NCBI GenBank assembly: GCA_964580435.1 | Contig: CAZOKP010000016.1 | Coordinates: 1 to 39,323, forward strand | Direction of reading: 5' to 3' | DNA from: CAZKEW01 sp964580435 | GTDB lineage: Bacteria > Acidobacteriota > Aminicenantia > Aminicenantales > UBA8522 | Length of the DNA: 39,323 nucleotides | Shown: piece after piece, positions 17,505 through 25,675 of the stretch | Position numbering within the stretch: the first letter of the stretch is position 1 | How the letters are laid out: each line of letters starts with the position of its first letter | Position numbers and translations under genes: made by a program | The notes under the pieces: model-generated | What the model saw: only the letters and a program-made list of their open reading frames with translations | Databases searched by the model: none | Told to the model about the DNA's origin: nothing

Positions 17505-18590
17505 ATGATGTCTCAGGCTAAGTTGGATGACTTAAAAGAAAGAATCGCCGGATTCCCGCGTCAAAGCCTGATCTGTCTGCCGACTCCCTTTCACAAACTC
17601 AAAAATCTTTCCCGCCAGCTCGGGGGTCCTGAAATCTATATCAAGCGTGACGACCTGACCGGGCTTGCTTTTGGAGGAAATAAATCACGCAAGTTAGAGT
17701 TCATTATCGCGGATGCCCTGGATAAGGGCGCCGATGCCGTCGTCACCTGGGCCAGCCTTCAGTCAAACTGGTGCATGCAGACGGCCGCGGCGGCCCGCCG
17801 ATTCGGCCTCAAGCCCGTCTTAATTCTTTTCCGAACCTCGGATATCGTCTCTGAGTATGACGGCAATCTCTTACTGGATTACATCCTGGGTGCGGACATA
17901 CGCATCAAGGAAGCCGCAAAAGGAAAGGTCGTCAGCGAAGAATTCGCCCGGAAGGCCCTTGAAGAGGTCATCATGGAATTGAAGAAAAGCGGTCAGACCC
18001 CTTATGCGGTGGCGGTTGGGGGCTCGATGCCGGGGTTCTCCATGGAAAAGCCTTTGGGCGCTTTGAGTTATGTCGCCGCGTTCGCGGAGATGATTGAGCA
18101 GGCCGAGACGGAAGGTGTCAACATAACGCATATCGTCCATGCCACCGGCTCTGGCGCGACTCAGGCGGGACTGGTGGTTGGAGCAAAGGCCCTGGATAAA
18201 AATATCAAGGTCATCGGTATCAGCGTTTCCGACGAAAAAGAGGCCTTTGCTCGAATCGTCTTTGAGATCTCGGCCGCAACGCAAAGAGCTTTGGCCATCG
18301 ACTGCACCATCTCCAGAGAGGACGTCATTGTTTTTGATGAATACATCAAGGACGGATATGGCATCGTTAATAGAGAAGTGGCTGAAGCCATCCGCCTGCT
18401 TTTCACCAAGGAGAGTATTGTCCTTGACCCCGTTTACACGGGAAAAGCGATGGCCGCGCTCGTCGACCTCGTCCAAAAGGGCTATTTCGAGAAAAACGAC
18501 ACAGTTGTCTTCTTCCATACCGGAGGGACGCCGGCGTTGTTTCCTTATAGGCAAATGCTGACGAAGCTCTTGGGAGAGGAGAAAAAATGA
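17505..18590 (+). CDS. PLP-dependent enzyme, D-cysteine desulfhydrase / ACC deaminase family
   Basis: A 361-residue fold-type II PLP enzyme. The Schiff-base lysine is Lys60 in FGGNKSRKLEF, the hallmark of the D-cysteine desulfhydrase and ACC deaminase group. The loop next to PLP reads ASLQSNWCMQTAAAARRFGL; relatives I know have QSNH or QSNQ. TGSGATQAGL holds the cofactor phosphate and FHTGGTPALFPY ends the protein. A strong AGAGGAGG precedes two adjacent ATGs at 17505 and 17508; the second has better spacing. The natural substrate (D-cysteine, another D-amino acid or a sulfonate) is open. It follows the RND operon by 31 bases. Confidence 0.82.
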   Translation: MMSQAKLDDLKERIAGFPRQSLICLPTPFHKLKNLSRQLGGPEIYIKRDDLTGLAFGGNKSRKLEFIIADALDKGADAVVTWASLQSNWCMQTAAAARRFGLKPVLILFRTSDIVSEYDGNLLLDYILGADIRIKEAAKGKVVSEEFARKALEEVIMELKKSGQTPYAVAVGGSMPGFSMEKPLGALSYVAAFAEMIEQAETEGVNITHIVHATGSGATQAGLVVGAKALDKNIKVIGISVSDEKEAFARIVFEISAATQRALAIDCTISREDVIVFDEYIKDGYGIVNREVAEAIRLLFTKESIVLDPVYTGKAMAALVDLVQKGYFEKNDTVVFFHTGGTPALFPYRQMLTKLLGEEKK

Positions 18591-18612
18591 ACTGAGAGCC
18601 GCCGGCCTGACT

Positions 18613-19560
18613 TTATTTCTTTTCTGAGCTCTTCAAGAATTTCAGAAATTCGCTATCCGTGGAGAGCACAAGCCAGGTCTCGCTGTCGAGGCTCGTGCGG
18701 TAAGTCTCCAGCGTTTTCATGAACTGGTAGAATTCGGAGTCGAGGTTGTATGCCTGAGCGTAGATTCGTGTGGCTTCCGCATCCGCCTTTCCCTTGATTT
18801 CCTGGGCCGTCCGATAAGCTTCGGATTGAATCCTTTTCAACTCTTTTTCTTTCTGGCCGCGGATTTCTGCGCTCTTTCCATCCCCTTCTGAGCGGTATTT
18901 TGAAGCTATTCGCTTTCTTTCGGCAATCATCCGGTCAAAAACTTTCTGCTGGACTTCATCCACATAATTAATCCTCTTAACCCGGACATCTTTGAGCTCC
19001 ACCCCGAATTGCGGGGTGATCTTGGAGGCATTCTCAAGGATGATTTGGGCTATCTTTTCCCGGCCTACCTCAATCTTGGCAATGGCTTCTGAAGTTTCGA
19101 GCATAATCGCTTCATCTGTTAACTCCATTTCCCGGTTGGATGAACGGACAATCTCGATCAGGTCAAATTGGGCGATCGCATTCCTTGTTTCTCCGTCGAT
19201 GATATCGTCAAGCCTGGACTGAGCGCCCCGCTCATCCCTGACTCTCTGAAAAAAGACAAGAGGAACGCTGATTCTCCACCGGGCATAAGTGTCCACCCAG
19301 ATGTATTTTTTTTCTTTTGTCGGTATCTGATTGGCATCTCCATCCCATTCCAGCCAGCGCTTCTCAAAGTAGTTCGTCTTTTGAATGAACGGGACCTTAA
19401 CATGCATTCCAGCAGAAGTAATAGCTCCCCCGATAGGTTCTCCAAATTGGGTGATAATGACTTGATTCGTCTCGGAGACGATGTAGATGGCATCAGCCAG
19501 GATGAGGATAAGCAGCAAAGCCGCACCAATGAGCAATAAAATTCTTGTTGAAGCGCTCAT
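18613..19560 (-). CDS. hflC: HflC, SPFH-domain membrane protein
   Basis: HflC pairs with HflK in a large inner-membrane assembly that surrounds and modulates the FtsH protease. The 315-residue product has an N-terminal membrane span at about 7-28, then the SPFH/prohibitin domain (ETNQVIITQFGEP, GMHVKVPFIQ, RWRI), and a long charged helix from about 190 to 265 containing ERKRIASKYRSEG and KADAEATRIYAQAY, typical of the family. It ends with WLVLSTDSEFLKFL. The start overlaps the hflK stop by four bases (ATGA). No ftsH is in the window. Confidence 0.95.
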   Translation of the reverse strand: MSASTRILLLIGAALLLILILADAIYIVSETNQVIITQFGEPIGGAITSAGMHVKVPFIQKTNYFEKRWLEWDGDANQIPTKEKKYIWVDTYARWRISVPLVFFQRVRDERGAQSRLDDIIDGETRNAIAQFDLIEIVRSSNREMELTDEAIMLETSEAIAKIEVGREKIAQIILENASKITPQFGVELKDVRVKRINYVDEVQQKVFDRMIAERKRIASKYRSEGDGKSAEIRGQKEKELKRIQSEAYRTAQEIKGKADAEATRIYAQAYNLDSEFYQFMKTLETYRTSLDSETWLVLSTDSEFLKFLKSSEKK

Positions 19561-20543
19561 TTTTTCACCTCCTCTCCGAGATTAAGGATTGGCAGGAAGT
19601 TCTTCTGCTTTTCATCCACAATGATCTTTTTCTTTATCTTGGAAAGGACGTCATTGATTGTTTCAAGATACAGCCGCTTGCGCGTGACCAAAGGAGCACG
19701 GGCATATTCCTTGTAAACTGATGTGAAGAGCGACGCATCGCCTTGAGCTCTGTTAACCCGTTCTGTGGCATACCCTTCGGCAGACCGGATTGTCTGCTCG
19801 GCCTCACCCGAGGCTCTGGGGATCTCCTGGTTGTAATCGGACCAGGCCTCATTGATCTTTCTCTCTTTCTCCTGGAGAGATTCATTGACTTCGTTGAAGG
19901 AAGGCTTGACCGGGTCGGGAGGGTTGACGTCCTGAAAAATGAGCTGGTTGACATCGATCCCGATCTCATAGACATCGCACAGCTTTTGGAGCTCTTCCTT
20001 GGCTTCGCCTGCGATTCTCCCTCTCCCGACGGTGATGACTTCATCCACAGAGTTGTCACCGATAAACTTTCTCACGACCGCTTCATTCATATACCGAAAT
20101 GTATCCTCGGCATTCCTTAGCTTAAACAAGAAATTATAAGGGTCTTTGATCTTGTACTGGACGATCCATTCCACCACAACGACGTTCAAATCTCCTGTGA
20201 GCATCACCGCTTCCTTAGCCGTCTCCGGGGTAACGCGGTACTCGGAGCGCACGCCCGGCCGGGTTGTCCTGAACCCGAATTCCAGCTTGAGCTGTCTCTG
20301 CACCGGAACTCTGGTCAGGTTCTCAATCCCAAGCGGCAATTTGAAATGGAGCCCGGGATCAGCAGTCCTGGTGAATTTGCCGAACCTGAGGATCACGCCT
20401 ATCTCTTCCGGCTTGATCTGATAGACGGAGCCAACCAGAAGAATGACAACGACGACAGCCAAGACAATTCCTCTGACCACACCGAGCTTGATCTTGGGCA
20501 ATTTCGGGAGCTTAAAATCCATGGGGTTGAATTCTCTGCTCAT
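19557..20543 (-). CDS. hflK: HflK, SPFH-domain membrane protein
   Basis: Partner of HflC. The product is 328 residues from the ATG at 20543. A GTG six bases upstream lies inside the GGAGG ribosome-binding site and is rejected. A membrane span at about 24-42 is followed by the prohibitin domain (YQIKPEEIGVILRFGKF, PGLHFKLPLGIE, VVVEWIVQYKIKDP) and a helical region with the typical GEAEQTIRSAEGYATERVNRAQGD. The long glycine-rich N-terminus of E. coli HflK is absent. It lies 47 bases after the threonine synthase gene on the same strand, suggesting a thrC-hflK-hflC transcript. Confidence 0.95.
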   Translation of the reverse strand: MSREFNPMDFKLPKLPKIKLGVVRGIVLAVVVVILLVGSVYQIKPEEIGVILRFGKFTRTADPGLHFKLPLGIENLTRVPVQRQLKLEFGFRTTRPGVRSEYRVTPETAKEAVMLTGDLNVVVVEWIVQYKIKDPYNFLFKLRNAEDTFRYMNEAVVRKFIGDNSVDEVITVGRGRIAGEAKEELQKLCDVYEIGIDVNQLIFQDVNPPDPVKPSFNEVNESLQEKERKINEAWSDYNQEIPRASGEAEQTIRSAEGYATERVNRAQGDASLFTSVYKEYARAPLVTRKRLYLETINDVLSKIKKKIIVDEKQKNFLPILNLGEEVKK

Positions 20544-20590
20544 CGGCACCTCCTTTCAGGATATTCTTCACTATACCATACAATCAAGGA

Positions 20591-21796
20591 TCAGGTCTTC
20601 ATTTTTGATGACAGGCTCTTCTCGAGCCCATCGACCGTAGTCGTAATAACAGGGATTTTTTGCCTCTCTAAAGTTTCCATGGATTTGAGGCCGCTTCCGG
20701 TAATGACGAGCACGGCTTTGTCTTTTGGCTTGAACGGCCGACTTCTTGAAAGCCTGATGAGCGCGGCCAGGGTCGTGGCAGATGCCGGGTCGGCGAAAAT
20801 CCCTTCATACTCGGCCAGTTCTCTCTGGGCGGATAAGATCTCTCTGTCCGTAACGGCGATGATCAAACCCCCGGTCTCCCGAATCATCCTGAGGACGAGA
20901 TTTCCCGCAGGAGGGGATGGATTGGAGATCGCGTGAGCGATGGTCTCAGCTTTGGCCAGCCTCTGGAACGTATCCTTTCCGAAGGCGTAAGCACGCGCAA
21001 TGGGGGAACAGCCCTTGGCCTGAACGCCGACGAAGACGGGCAAAGTCTTGATGAGTCCTTCCTGTTTCAAATCCTGAAACGAGCGGATGAGGCCGATGAG
21101 GTGGCCTCCCGAACTGACGGGGACGAAAACGTATCGGGGGGCCCGGCGGCCGAGCTGGAAAAAAGTTTCGAAGCCCGTTATTTTATATCCTTCAATCCTG
21201 AGCGGGTCTATCGAATTGATAAAGAAGATTTTTTGTTTTCGGCCGATCTCGTAACTCCGCAAAAAGATCTTCCCGTAGTCTCCTTTGACTCGGAGAAGAA
21301 CGGCGCCATGGATACCCGTCGAAAGTGTCTTCTCCGGTGTGGAATCCTCTTTAAGAAAAACAAACGTTCTCAGTCCGGCCTTTGCTCCATACGCCGCCGT
21401 TGAAGCGGCCATGTTCCCCGTCGAGACTGTGCCGATTTTCTCGATTCCCATCGAACAGGCCTTTTGAACGGCCACCGCGGTTCCTCTGTCCTTGAAACTG
21501 CCCGTCGGGTTCATAGTTTCGTTCTTGGCTAAAACGGATGGAAGACCGTATTTCTTCGTTATGCGCCGCAGCGGGACAAGAGGGGTATTTCCCTCTCCGA
21601 GGCTGATCGTCCCGTCGACTTTGTCCAGAGGCAGAAAATCGAGAAATTTTTCAAGAGCCAAGTTTTTTTCCAGGGCAAACGCCCGCCTCCGGCGCATCGT
21701 TGCGAAAACCATCGGCTCCCGGCATTCCGGACAAAAAGGATCAAACAAATCCAAGGGACTCTTTTTTTGGCAGAAAAGACATTCAACATGGTCCAT
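20591..21796 (-). CDS. thrC: Threonine synthase
   Basis: A PLP enzyme converting O-phosphohomoserine to threonine. The 401-residue product starts with a zinc-ribbon-like segment (Cys6, Cys9, Cys22, Cys25), seen in many bacterial and archaeal threonine synthases. SLGEGNTPLVPL leads into NPTGSFKDRG with the PLP lysine Lys102. Then come VSTGNMAASTAAYGAKAG, the PVSSGGHLIG phosphate-binding loop and a C-terminal VITGSGLKS. AAGGAG precedes the ATG. Homoserine dehydrogenase lies 2.6 kb away on the other strand, so the threonine branch is split here. A related PLP lyase cannot be fully excluded. Confidence 0.88.
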   Translation of the reverse strand: MDHVECLFCQKKSPLDLFDPFCPECREPMVFATMRRRRAFALEKNLALEKFLDFLPLDKVDGTISLGEGNTPLVPLRRITKKYGLPSVLAKNETMNPTGSFKDRGTAVAVQKACSMGIEKIGTVSTGNMAASTAAYGAKAGLRTFVFLKEDSTPEKTLSTGIHGAVLLRVKGDYGKIFLRSYEIGRKQKIFFINSIDPLRIEGYKITGFETFFQLGRRAPRYVFVPVSSGGHLIGLIRSFQDLKQEGLIKTLPVFVGVQAKGCSPIARAYAFGKDTFQRLAKAETIAHAISNPSPPAGNLVLRMIRETGGLIIAVTDREILSAQRELAEYEGIFADPASATTLAALIRLSRSRPFKPKDKAVLVITGSGLKSMETLERQKIPVITTTVDGLEKSLSSKMKT

Positions 21797-21968
21797 TCCA
21801 CACTCCTTGTCCAGTGGATATCCTTCAGTCTAATATATATCCAACGTCCGTTTAAAGTCCTTAACCAATCATCACGCCAAAGAGCGTTCAACATCCTGGC
21901 CCAAGGGCGGCTCTATGCCGAACAGTGCGGTTATTATTTTTCTCCGCTTTTCGCAAAAAGGAAGCAGG

Positions 21969-21997
21969 TTGTAAATTTGCGACGACAAAGGTAAAAT
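21969..21997 (+). promoter_or_regulatory. Probable promoter of tadA
   Basis: TTGTAA (21969-21974), a 17-base spacer and TAAAAT (21992-21997) form a reasonable sigma-70-type promoter 23 bases before the GTG start. The rest of 21797-21968 between thrC and tadA shows no other clear element. Confidence 0.5.
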
Positions 21998-22020
21998 CAC
22001 GGCTTGAAAGATAACGAAAG

Positions 22021-22470
22021 GTGAAAAACGAAGACTTCTTCATGAGGCAGGCTCTGGCAGAGGCGAAAAAAGCCCAAAAAGAAGGGGAGGTCCCGGTTGG
22101 AGCGGTGGTCGTATCTCGAGGCAAAATTATCGGCCGCGGTCATAACCAGCCCCTCAAGCGCAACGACCCGACGGCTCACGCCGAGGTCACAGCCATAAGA
22201 AGGGCGAGCCTGGCAAGGAAAAATTACCGGCTCGTCGATTGTGACCTTTATGTGACTATCGAGCCGTGCGCCATGTGCCTGGGAGCAGTCGTTCAGGCCA
22301 GAATTCGAAAGCTCATTTTTGGAGCCGAAGACCCCAAGGCAGGAGCCGTTCGATCCATCATGAGATTCCCATTCCCCAGGACGAATCACCGCCCCGAAGT
22401 CAGAGGAGGGGTCTTCGCGGAAGAATGCGGCAATATTCTGAGGAATTTTTTCAATTCGAAAAGAAAATAG
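22021..22470 (+). CDS. tadA: tRNA-specific adenosine deaminase
   Basis: TadA converts adenosine 34 to inosine in tRNA-Arg(ACG). The 149-residue product has the deaminase zinc site complete: His53 and the catalytic Glu55 in THAEV-type context (TAHAEVTAI), and Cys83/Cys86 in EPCAMCLGAV. The C-terminus keeps the GGVFAEECGNILRNFF helix typical of TadA. The start is GTG, chosen because KNEDFFMRQALAEAKKA aligns with family N-termini; an ATG at codon 8 is the alternative. The last base of the stop codon is the first base of tRNA-Ser(CGA), so the two are likely co-transcribed. Confidence 0.94.
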   Translation: MKNEDFFMRQALAEAKKAQKEGEVPVGAVVVSRGKIIGRGHNQPLKRNDPTAHAEVTAIRRASLARKNYRLVDCDLYVTIEPCAMCLGAVVQARIRKLIFGAEDPKAGAVRSIMRFPFPRTNHRPEVRGGVFAEECGNILRNFFNSKRK

Positions 22471-22561
22471 GAGAGGTGGCCGAGTGGTTGAAGGCGACGG
22501 TCTCGAAAACCGTTATCCCGAGTTATCGGGATCGTGGGTTCGAATCCCACCCTCTCCGCCA
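22470..22561 (+). tRNA. tRNA-Ser (anticodon CGA)
   Basis: A type II tRNA of 92 bases with CCA encoded. The acceptor pairs GGAGAGG with CCTCTCC, the discriminator is G, and the anticodon stem ACGGT/ACCGT closes the loop CTCGAAA, giving anticodon CGA for UCG codons. The long variable arm contains an ATCCCG/CGGGAT stem. An AT-rich segment follows directly. Confidence 0.96.
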
Positions 22562-22619
22562 GTTGCTAAAAGCGAAGTTTGGCTCAGCGTAAGGATTGAG
22601 AGAACTTCTTAAATCTAAT

Positions 22620-23056
22620 ATGGATAAAGACGCAACAAAAAATTACCTGAGGATCATTCCGGTACTGGAAGATTTTCCGGGGTTCCACTTTCTATTTTGA
22701 GAGTCATAGCTACTGAGATAGGAAAATTTATTCAGAAAGAACCAGCAGAAGCAAAACTTTTGTTAGAAGCTATCTGGAATGAAGGTTCATTTGAATCGAG
22801 ACAGATAGCAGGAAAAAGCTTGAAGAAGTTAGGTTCAAAGAATCCAAAAATTTGTTTAGTTCAGGATAAAGATGCAAAGAAAGCAGTTACGTGGATACTC
22901 CGGGAAATCACAAAGAAAAATCTAAATGAGGTCACAAAATTCCTAGAAAAATGGGCAAAAATAAAAGCAAACAAAGATACCCAATGGGTTATAAAAGAAG
23001 GAATGAAAAAGTTGAGCAACAATGGACAGAAACAGATTTTAGGATTATTGGGTTAA
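22620..23056 (+). pseudogene. DNA-alkylation-repair-like (HEAT/AlkD type) gene, frameshifted and internally shortened
   Basis: The reading frame from 22697 (nominally TTG) gives 119 residues beginning LRVIATEIGKFIQKEP. The C-terminal half (DAKKAVTWILREITKKN, FLEKWAKIKANKDTQWVIKEG, MKKLSNNGQKQILGLLG) resembles HEAT-like DNA alkylation repair proteins. Upstream, an ATG at 22620 opens a different frame (MDKDATKNYLRIIPVLEDFPG) that would join smoothly to VPLSILRVIATEIG if one G were restored in the GGGG run at 22679-22682. Even so the protein would be about 145 residues, and the middle after SKNPKICL looks deleted compared with relatives of about 220-235. It is probably a decayed gene, or a sequencing error plus a short variant. 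It is AT-rich, unlike the neighbours. Confidence 0.6.
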
Positions 23057-23101
23057 AAAGGCAAAAGTTTATAAAAAATAATATCAATATGGTGAAATAA
23101 A

Positions 23102-23662
23102 ATGAATATACCTGAAAAAACTTATCCAACTATCGGTTGCTGCGGTCTTGATTGTGGTTTATGCCCAAGATACTATACGGTGGGGGTTTCAAGATGTCCT
23201 GGGTGTGCCGGGCCAGATTTCTTCAATAACCACCCATCTTGTTCTTTTATAACCTGTTGCGTCAAGAAAAGGAATCTTGAGGTCTGTGCCGAATGTCCTG
23301 AATTTCCATGCTCTAAATTCAAAACCGATGAAGAATATCAGCAATTGAAACAATCTTCATCTTATCCACCATACAAAAAAGTAATGTCAAATTTAAATTT
23401 CATAAAGGAACACGGAATTAAAAAATTCATACAACAACAGAAAAAAAGAATGGAATTGCTTGAGATAATGATAAATAATTTTGACGATGGAAGGTCAAGA
23501 AGTTTTTTCTGCATGGCAACGGCCTTACTCGATTTAAAGAATCTAGAAAATTCATTAGATGAAGCAACCCGAAAAATAAAAGCAGATAATATCAAAGATA
23601 TGAAAATCAAAGCAAAAAATCTAAAAAATATCCTTAATGAAAAGCTTTTAAATAAAGATTAG
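23102..23662 (+). CDS. Cysteine-rich DUF3795-type protein
   Basis: A 186-residue protein of unknown function. The N-terminal 70 residues carry a metal-binding-looking set of cysteines: GCCGLDCGLCPRYY, RCPGCAGP, SCSFITCCVKK and VCAECPEFPCSKF, the pattern of DUF3795 proteins. The remainder is lysine-rich and helical (YKKVMSNLNFIKEHGIKKF, then a basic helix to the end). The ATG at 23102 is preceded by GGTGA at eight bases, and by TTTATAAA further upstream. The base composition is about 28-30% GC in lines I counted, against about 52% in the flanking genes, and codons favour AAA, AAT and ATA, so it is probably acquired. Confidence 0.75.
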   Translation: MNIPEKTYPTIGCCGLDCGLCPRYYTVGVSRCPGCAGPDFFNNHPSCSFITCCVKKRNLEVCAECPEFPCSKFKTDEEYQQLKQSSSYPPYKKVMSNLNFIKEHGIKKFIQQQKKRMELLEIMINNFDDGRSRSFFCMATALLDLKNLENSLDEATRKIKADNIKDMKIKAKNLKNILNEKLLNKD

Positions 23663-23852
23663 ATTTAGTTAAGAAAAATTAAAAAGGATTTGCCGCTAAA
23701 GAAAAACTTGAAATCGTGCTTTCCGCTTCTGCTTTAAGTCGAGGCGGGAGGAAGGGGGGGGTCGGGGGGAATTCCGCCCGCCGAGCCAATCGTGCGCAAA
23801 ATCAGTTCGGATTTTTTCAAATACACACCGCCAAATATCTTTTATGGCAAGG

Positions 23853-24371
23853 CTAAACACTTCGGCCGTTTGACAGGAGTGACCGCCACCGGCTGATGTG
23901 TCCGGCCTCATCGGCCTGATTTTTCTGGATAACGGCCCGCGTGTCTGAATCCCATTCGACAGACCGAAGCAGGGTTTCGTAGTGGTGGACAGCCTTTTGC
24001 TCCACCCAAATTCCCGCTTTCAAGATCGCTCTCTGGCCCAAGAGACGCGAAAAAAAGCCGATGCAGAATCCGACGATCCAATAGCCCAACCGGATCTTGC
24101 TCGGGCTCAAGCCGTATTCATAAAGTTTCGCCTGAAAGTCCTGAAGGTGAGTCATCTCGTTTTCCATCGCGGCGATAAGCAGGCGGTTGTGTTCCGTCGG
24201 AGGGCGCGTGATCTGGAATTTATAGATATTTGCGGCCATTGTCTCCAACGTATGGAAAGCCCGCAAAGCTTTCTTGAGCGCCCTGATCTCCTTTGCCGAC
24301 GATGTCCCGCGCCGAAGCTTGACGTCTTCAAGACGCACTTCCGGCCTGATGATATTGATATCGATTGTCAT
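23853..24371 (-). CDS. COQ7-like ferritin-type di-iron protein
   Basis: A 172-residue protein (ATG at 24371; another ATG at 24383 is possible). It carries all six carboxylate/histidine ligands of the COQ7 di-iron site: Glu43 in TLETMAANIY, Glu72 and His75 in ENEMTHL, Glu124 in WVEQKAVHHYETLL, and Glu155 and His158 in ADEAGH. A hydrophobic stretch at about 94-112 (RLGYWIVGFCIGFFSRLLG) matches the membrane-associated helix of COQ7 proteins. COQ7 hydroxylates demethoxyubiquinone with O2. No other ubiquinone gene is visible, so a different oxygen-linked or ferritin-like role is possible. It diverges from homoserine dehydrogenase, 67 bases away. Confidence 0.8.
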   Translation of the reverse strand: MTIDINIIRPEVRLEDVKLRRGTSSAKEIRALKKALRAFHTLETMAANIYKFQITRPPTEHNRLLIAAMENEMTHLQDFQAKLYEYGLSPSKIRLGYWIVGFCIGFFSRLLGQRAILKAGIWVEQKAVHHYETLLRSVEWDSDTRAVIQKNQADEAGHISRWRSLLSNGRSV

Positions 24372-24438
24372 GCAGATTATCATAGCAGAACTTGAATCCG
24401 CCTGCCAAATGGTGTATACGGATCAAAGACTGCGGCCA

Positions 24439-25461
24439 ATGGGCGAAAAAACAGTCAACCTTATCTTGATGGGATTTGGGAATGTCGGCAGAGCTTTCTT
24501 CGCGCTCCTCCAAGAAAAAACGGAGCACATCCGGACAAAGTACGGGCTCGACCTCGACCTCAGGGCCATTTTTGAGGTCAACGGTGGACTCTTTTCTTCT
24601 TCATCGATAAACCAAGAAGATTTGGCTGGAAAATCTGCCGCAGACCTGGCCCACAACCCTCTCTGGAAGCCCGCTCTTGCCCTTGAGACTGTTCTCAGAG
24701 AAACCGAGGCCGGTGTCTTGGTCGAATGCACGCCCTCCGATATCAAAACAGGAGGGCCCGGCCTCCGACACATCAGGGCGGCCTTGGACAATGGCTGGCA
24801 TGTGGCTACGGCTAATAAGGGACCGCTTGCCGTTGATCTCAAAAACTTGAGGCAGAAAGCGGAGATAAAACACCTCGAGCTGAAGTCGAGCGGCGCCACA
24901 GCAGCAGCCCTGCCCACTCTCGATGTTGGTTTGGTCTCGCTGGCCGGTGCAGAAATCCTGGCCGTTGAAGGGATTCTCAACGGGACGACCAATTTCATTC
25001 TTGGAAGGATGGAGCAGGGGATAGACTATTCCGAAGCCCTTGAAGAGGCCCAGGCCAAGGGTATTGCCGAGCGCGACCCCACGCTGGATGTCGAAGGCTG
25101 GGACACGGCGGTGAAACTCCTTCTGATCGCAGATATCGTTATGGGACTCGACCTCTCTCTAAGAGACATAAAAGTGCAAGGAATCACAAACCTTCCTTTT
25201 TCGCTTCTCGAAGCGGCGAGAAAAGAGGGCAAAGTCTTAAAGCTCTTGGGAAAGGTCCGCCGCAAGACCGGCAATATCAATGCGGAGGTTTCCGTTTCCC
25301 CCATTGACAGATCACATCCTCTTTTCGGAGTGGATGGAACGAACAAGGGCGTTGTTTATTTCACCGACAGCATGGGCGCGATTACAGTGACAGGCGGCAA
25401 ATCAGACCCGCGCGGCGCTGCCGCCGCCCTCCTCAAAGACATCATCAACATCTATCGATAA
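24439..25461 (+). CDS. hom: Homoserine dehydrogenase
   Basis: This enzyme reduces aspartate semialdehyde to homoserine, feeding threonine and methionine synthesis. The product is 340 residues from the ATG at 24439, just before VNLILMGFGNVGRAF, the NAD(P)-binding motif. Longer starts at 24409 and 24274 are open, but would run into or toward the divergent COQ7-like gene. Motifs: VECTPSD, ATANKGPLA, VEGILNGTTNFIL, and AKGIAERDPTLDVEGWDTAVK with the catalytic lysine/aspartate region. It has no C-terminal ACT domain, so it probably lacks direct threonine feedback. Threonine synthase is encoded nearby on the other strand. Confidence 0.93.
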   Translation: MGEKTVNLILMGFGNVGRAFFALLQEKTEHIRTKYGLDLDLRAIFEVNGGLFSSSSINQEDLAGKSAADLAHNPLWKPALALETVLRETEAGVLVECTPSDIKTGGPGLRHIRAALDNGWHVATANKGPLAVDLKNLRQKAEIKHLELKSSGATAAALPTLDVGLVSLAGAEILAVEGILNGTTNFILGRMEQGIDYSEALEEAQAKGIAERDPTLDVEGWDTAVKLLLIADIVMGLDLSLRDIKVQGITNLPFSLLEAARKEGKVLKLLGKVRRKTGNINAEVSVSPIDRSHPLFGVDGTNKGVVYFTDSMGAITVTGGKSDPRGAAAALLKDIINIYR

Positions 25462-25483
25462 CAACGATGCCAGCGAAGGCAAA

Positions 25484-25512
25484 TTGACCTAGGTCCGTTT
25501 TTCTGTTAATTT
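25484..25512 (+). promoter_or_regulatory. Probable promoter of tRNA-Ser(GGA)
   Basis: TTGACC (25484-25489), 17 bases, TAATTT (25507-25512). Transcription would start near 25519, about 38 bases before the tRNA. Confidence 0.5.
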
Positions 25513-25556
25513 GATAGCCTGAAAAATCGTTTTTTTGCCCGCTTTTTGGCCAATAC

Positions 25557-25650
<94 letters not shown>

Positions 25651-25675
25651 GTAAACGTTAAAGAGAGGAGCGATC

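Noticed and set aside
24274..24438. Longer start for homoserine dehydrogenase
   Set aside because: It would overlap the divergent COQ7-like gene and adds residues unlike the family; the dinucleotide-binding motif begins right after 24439.
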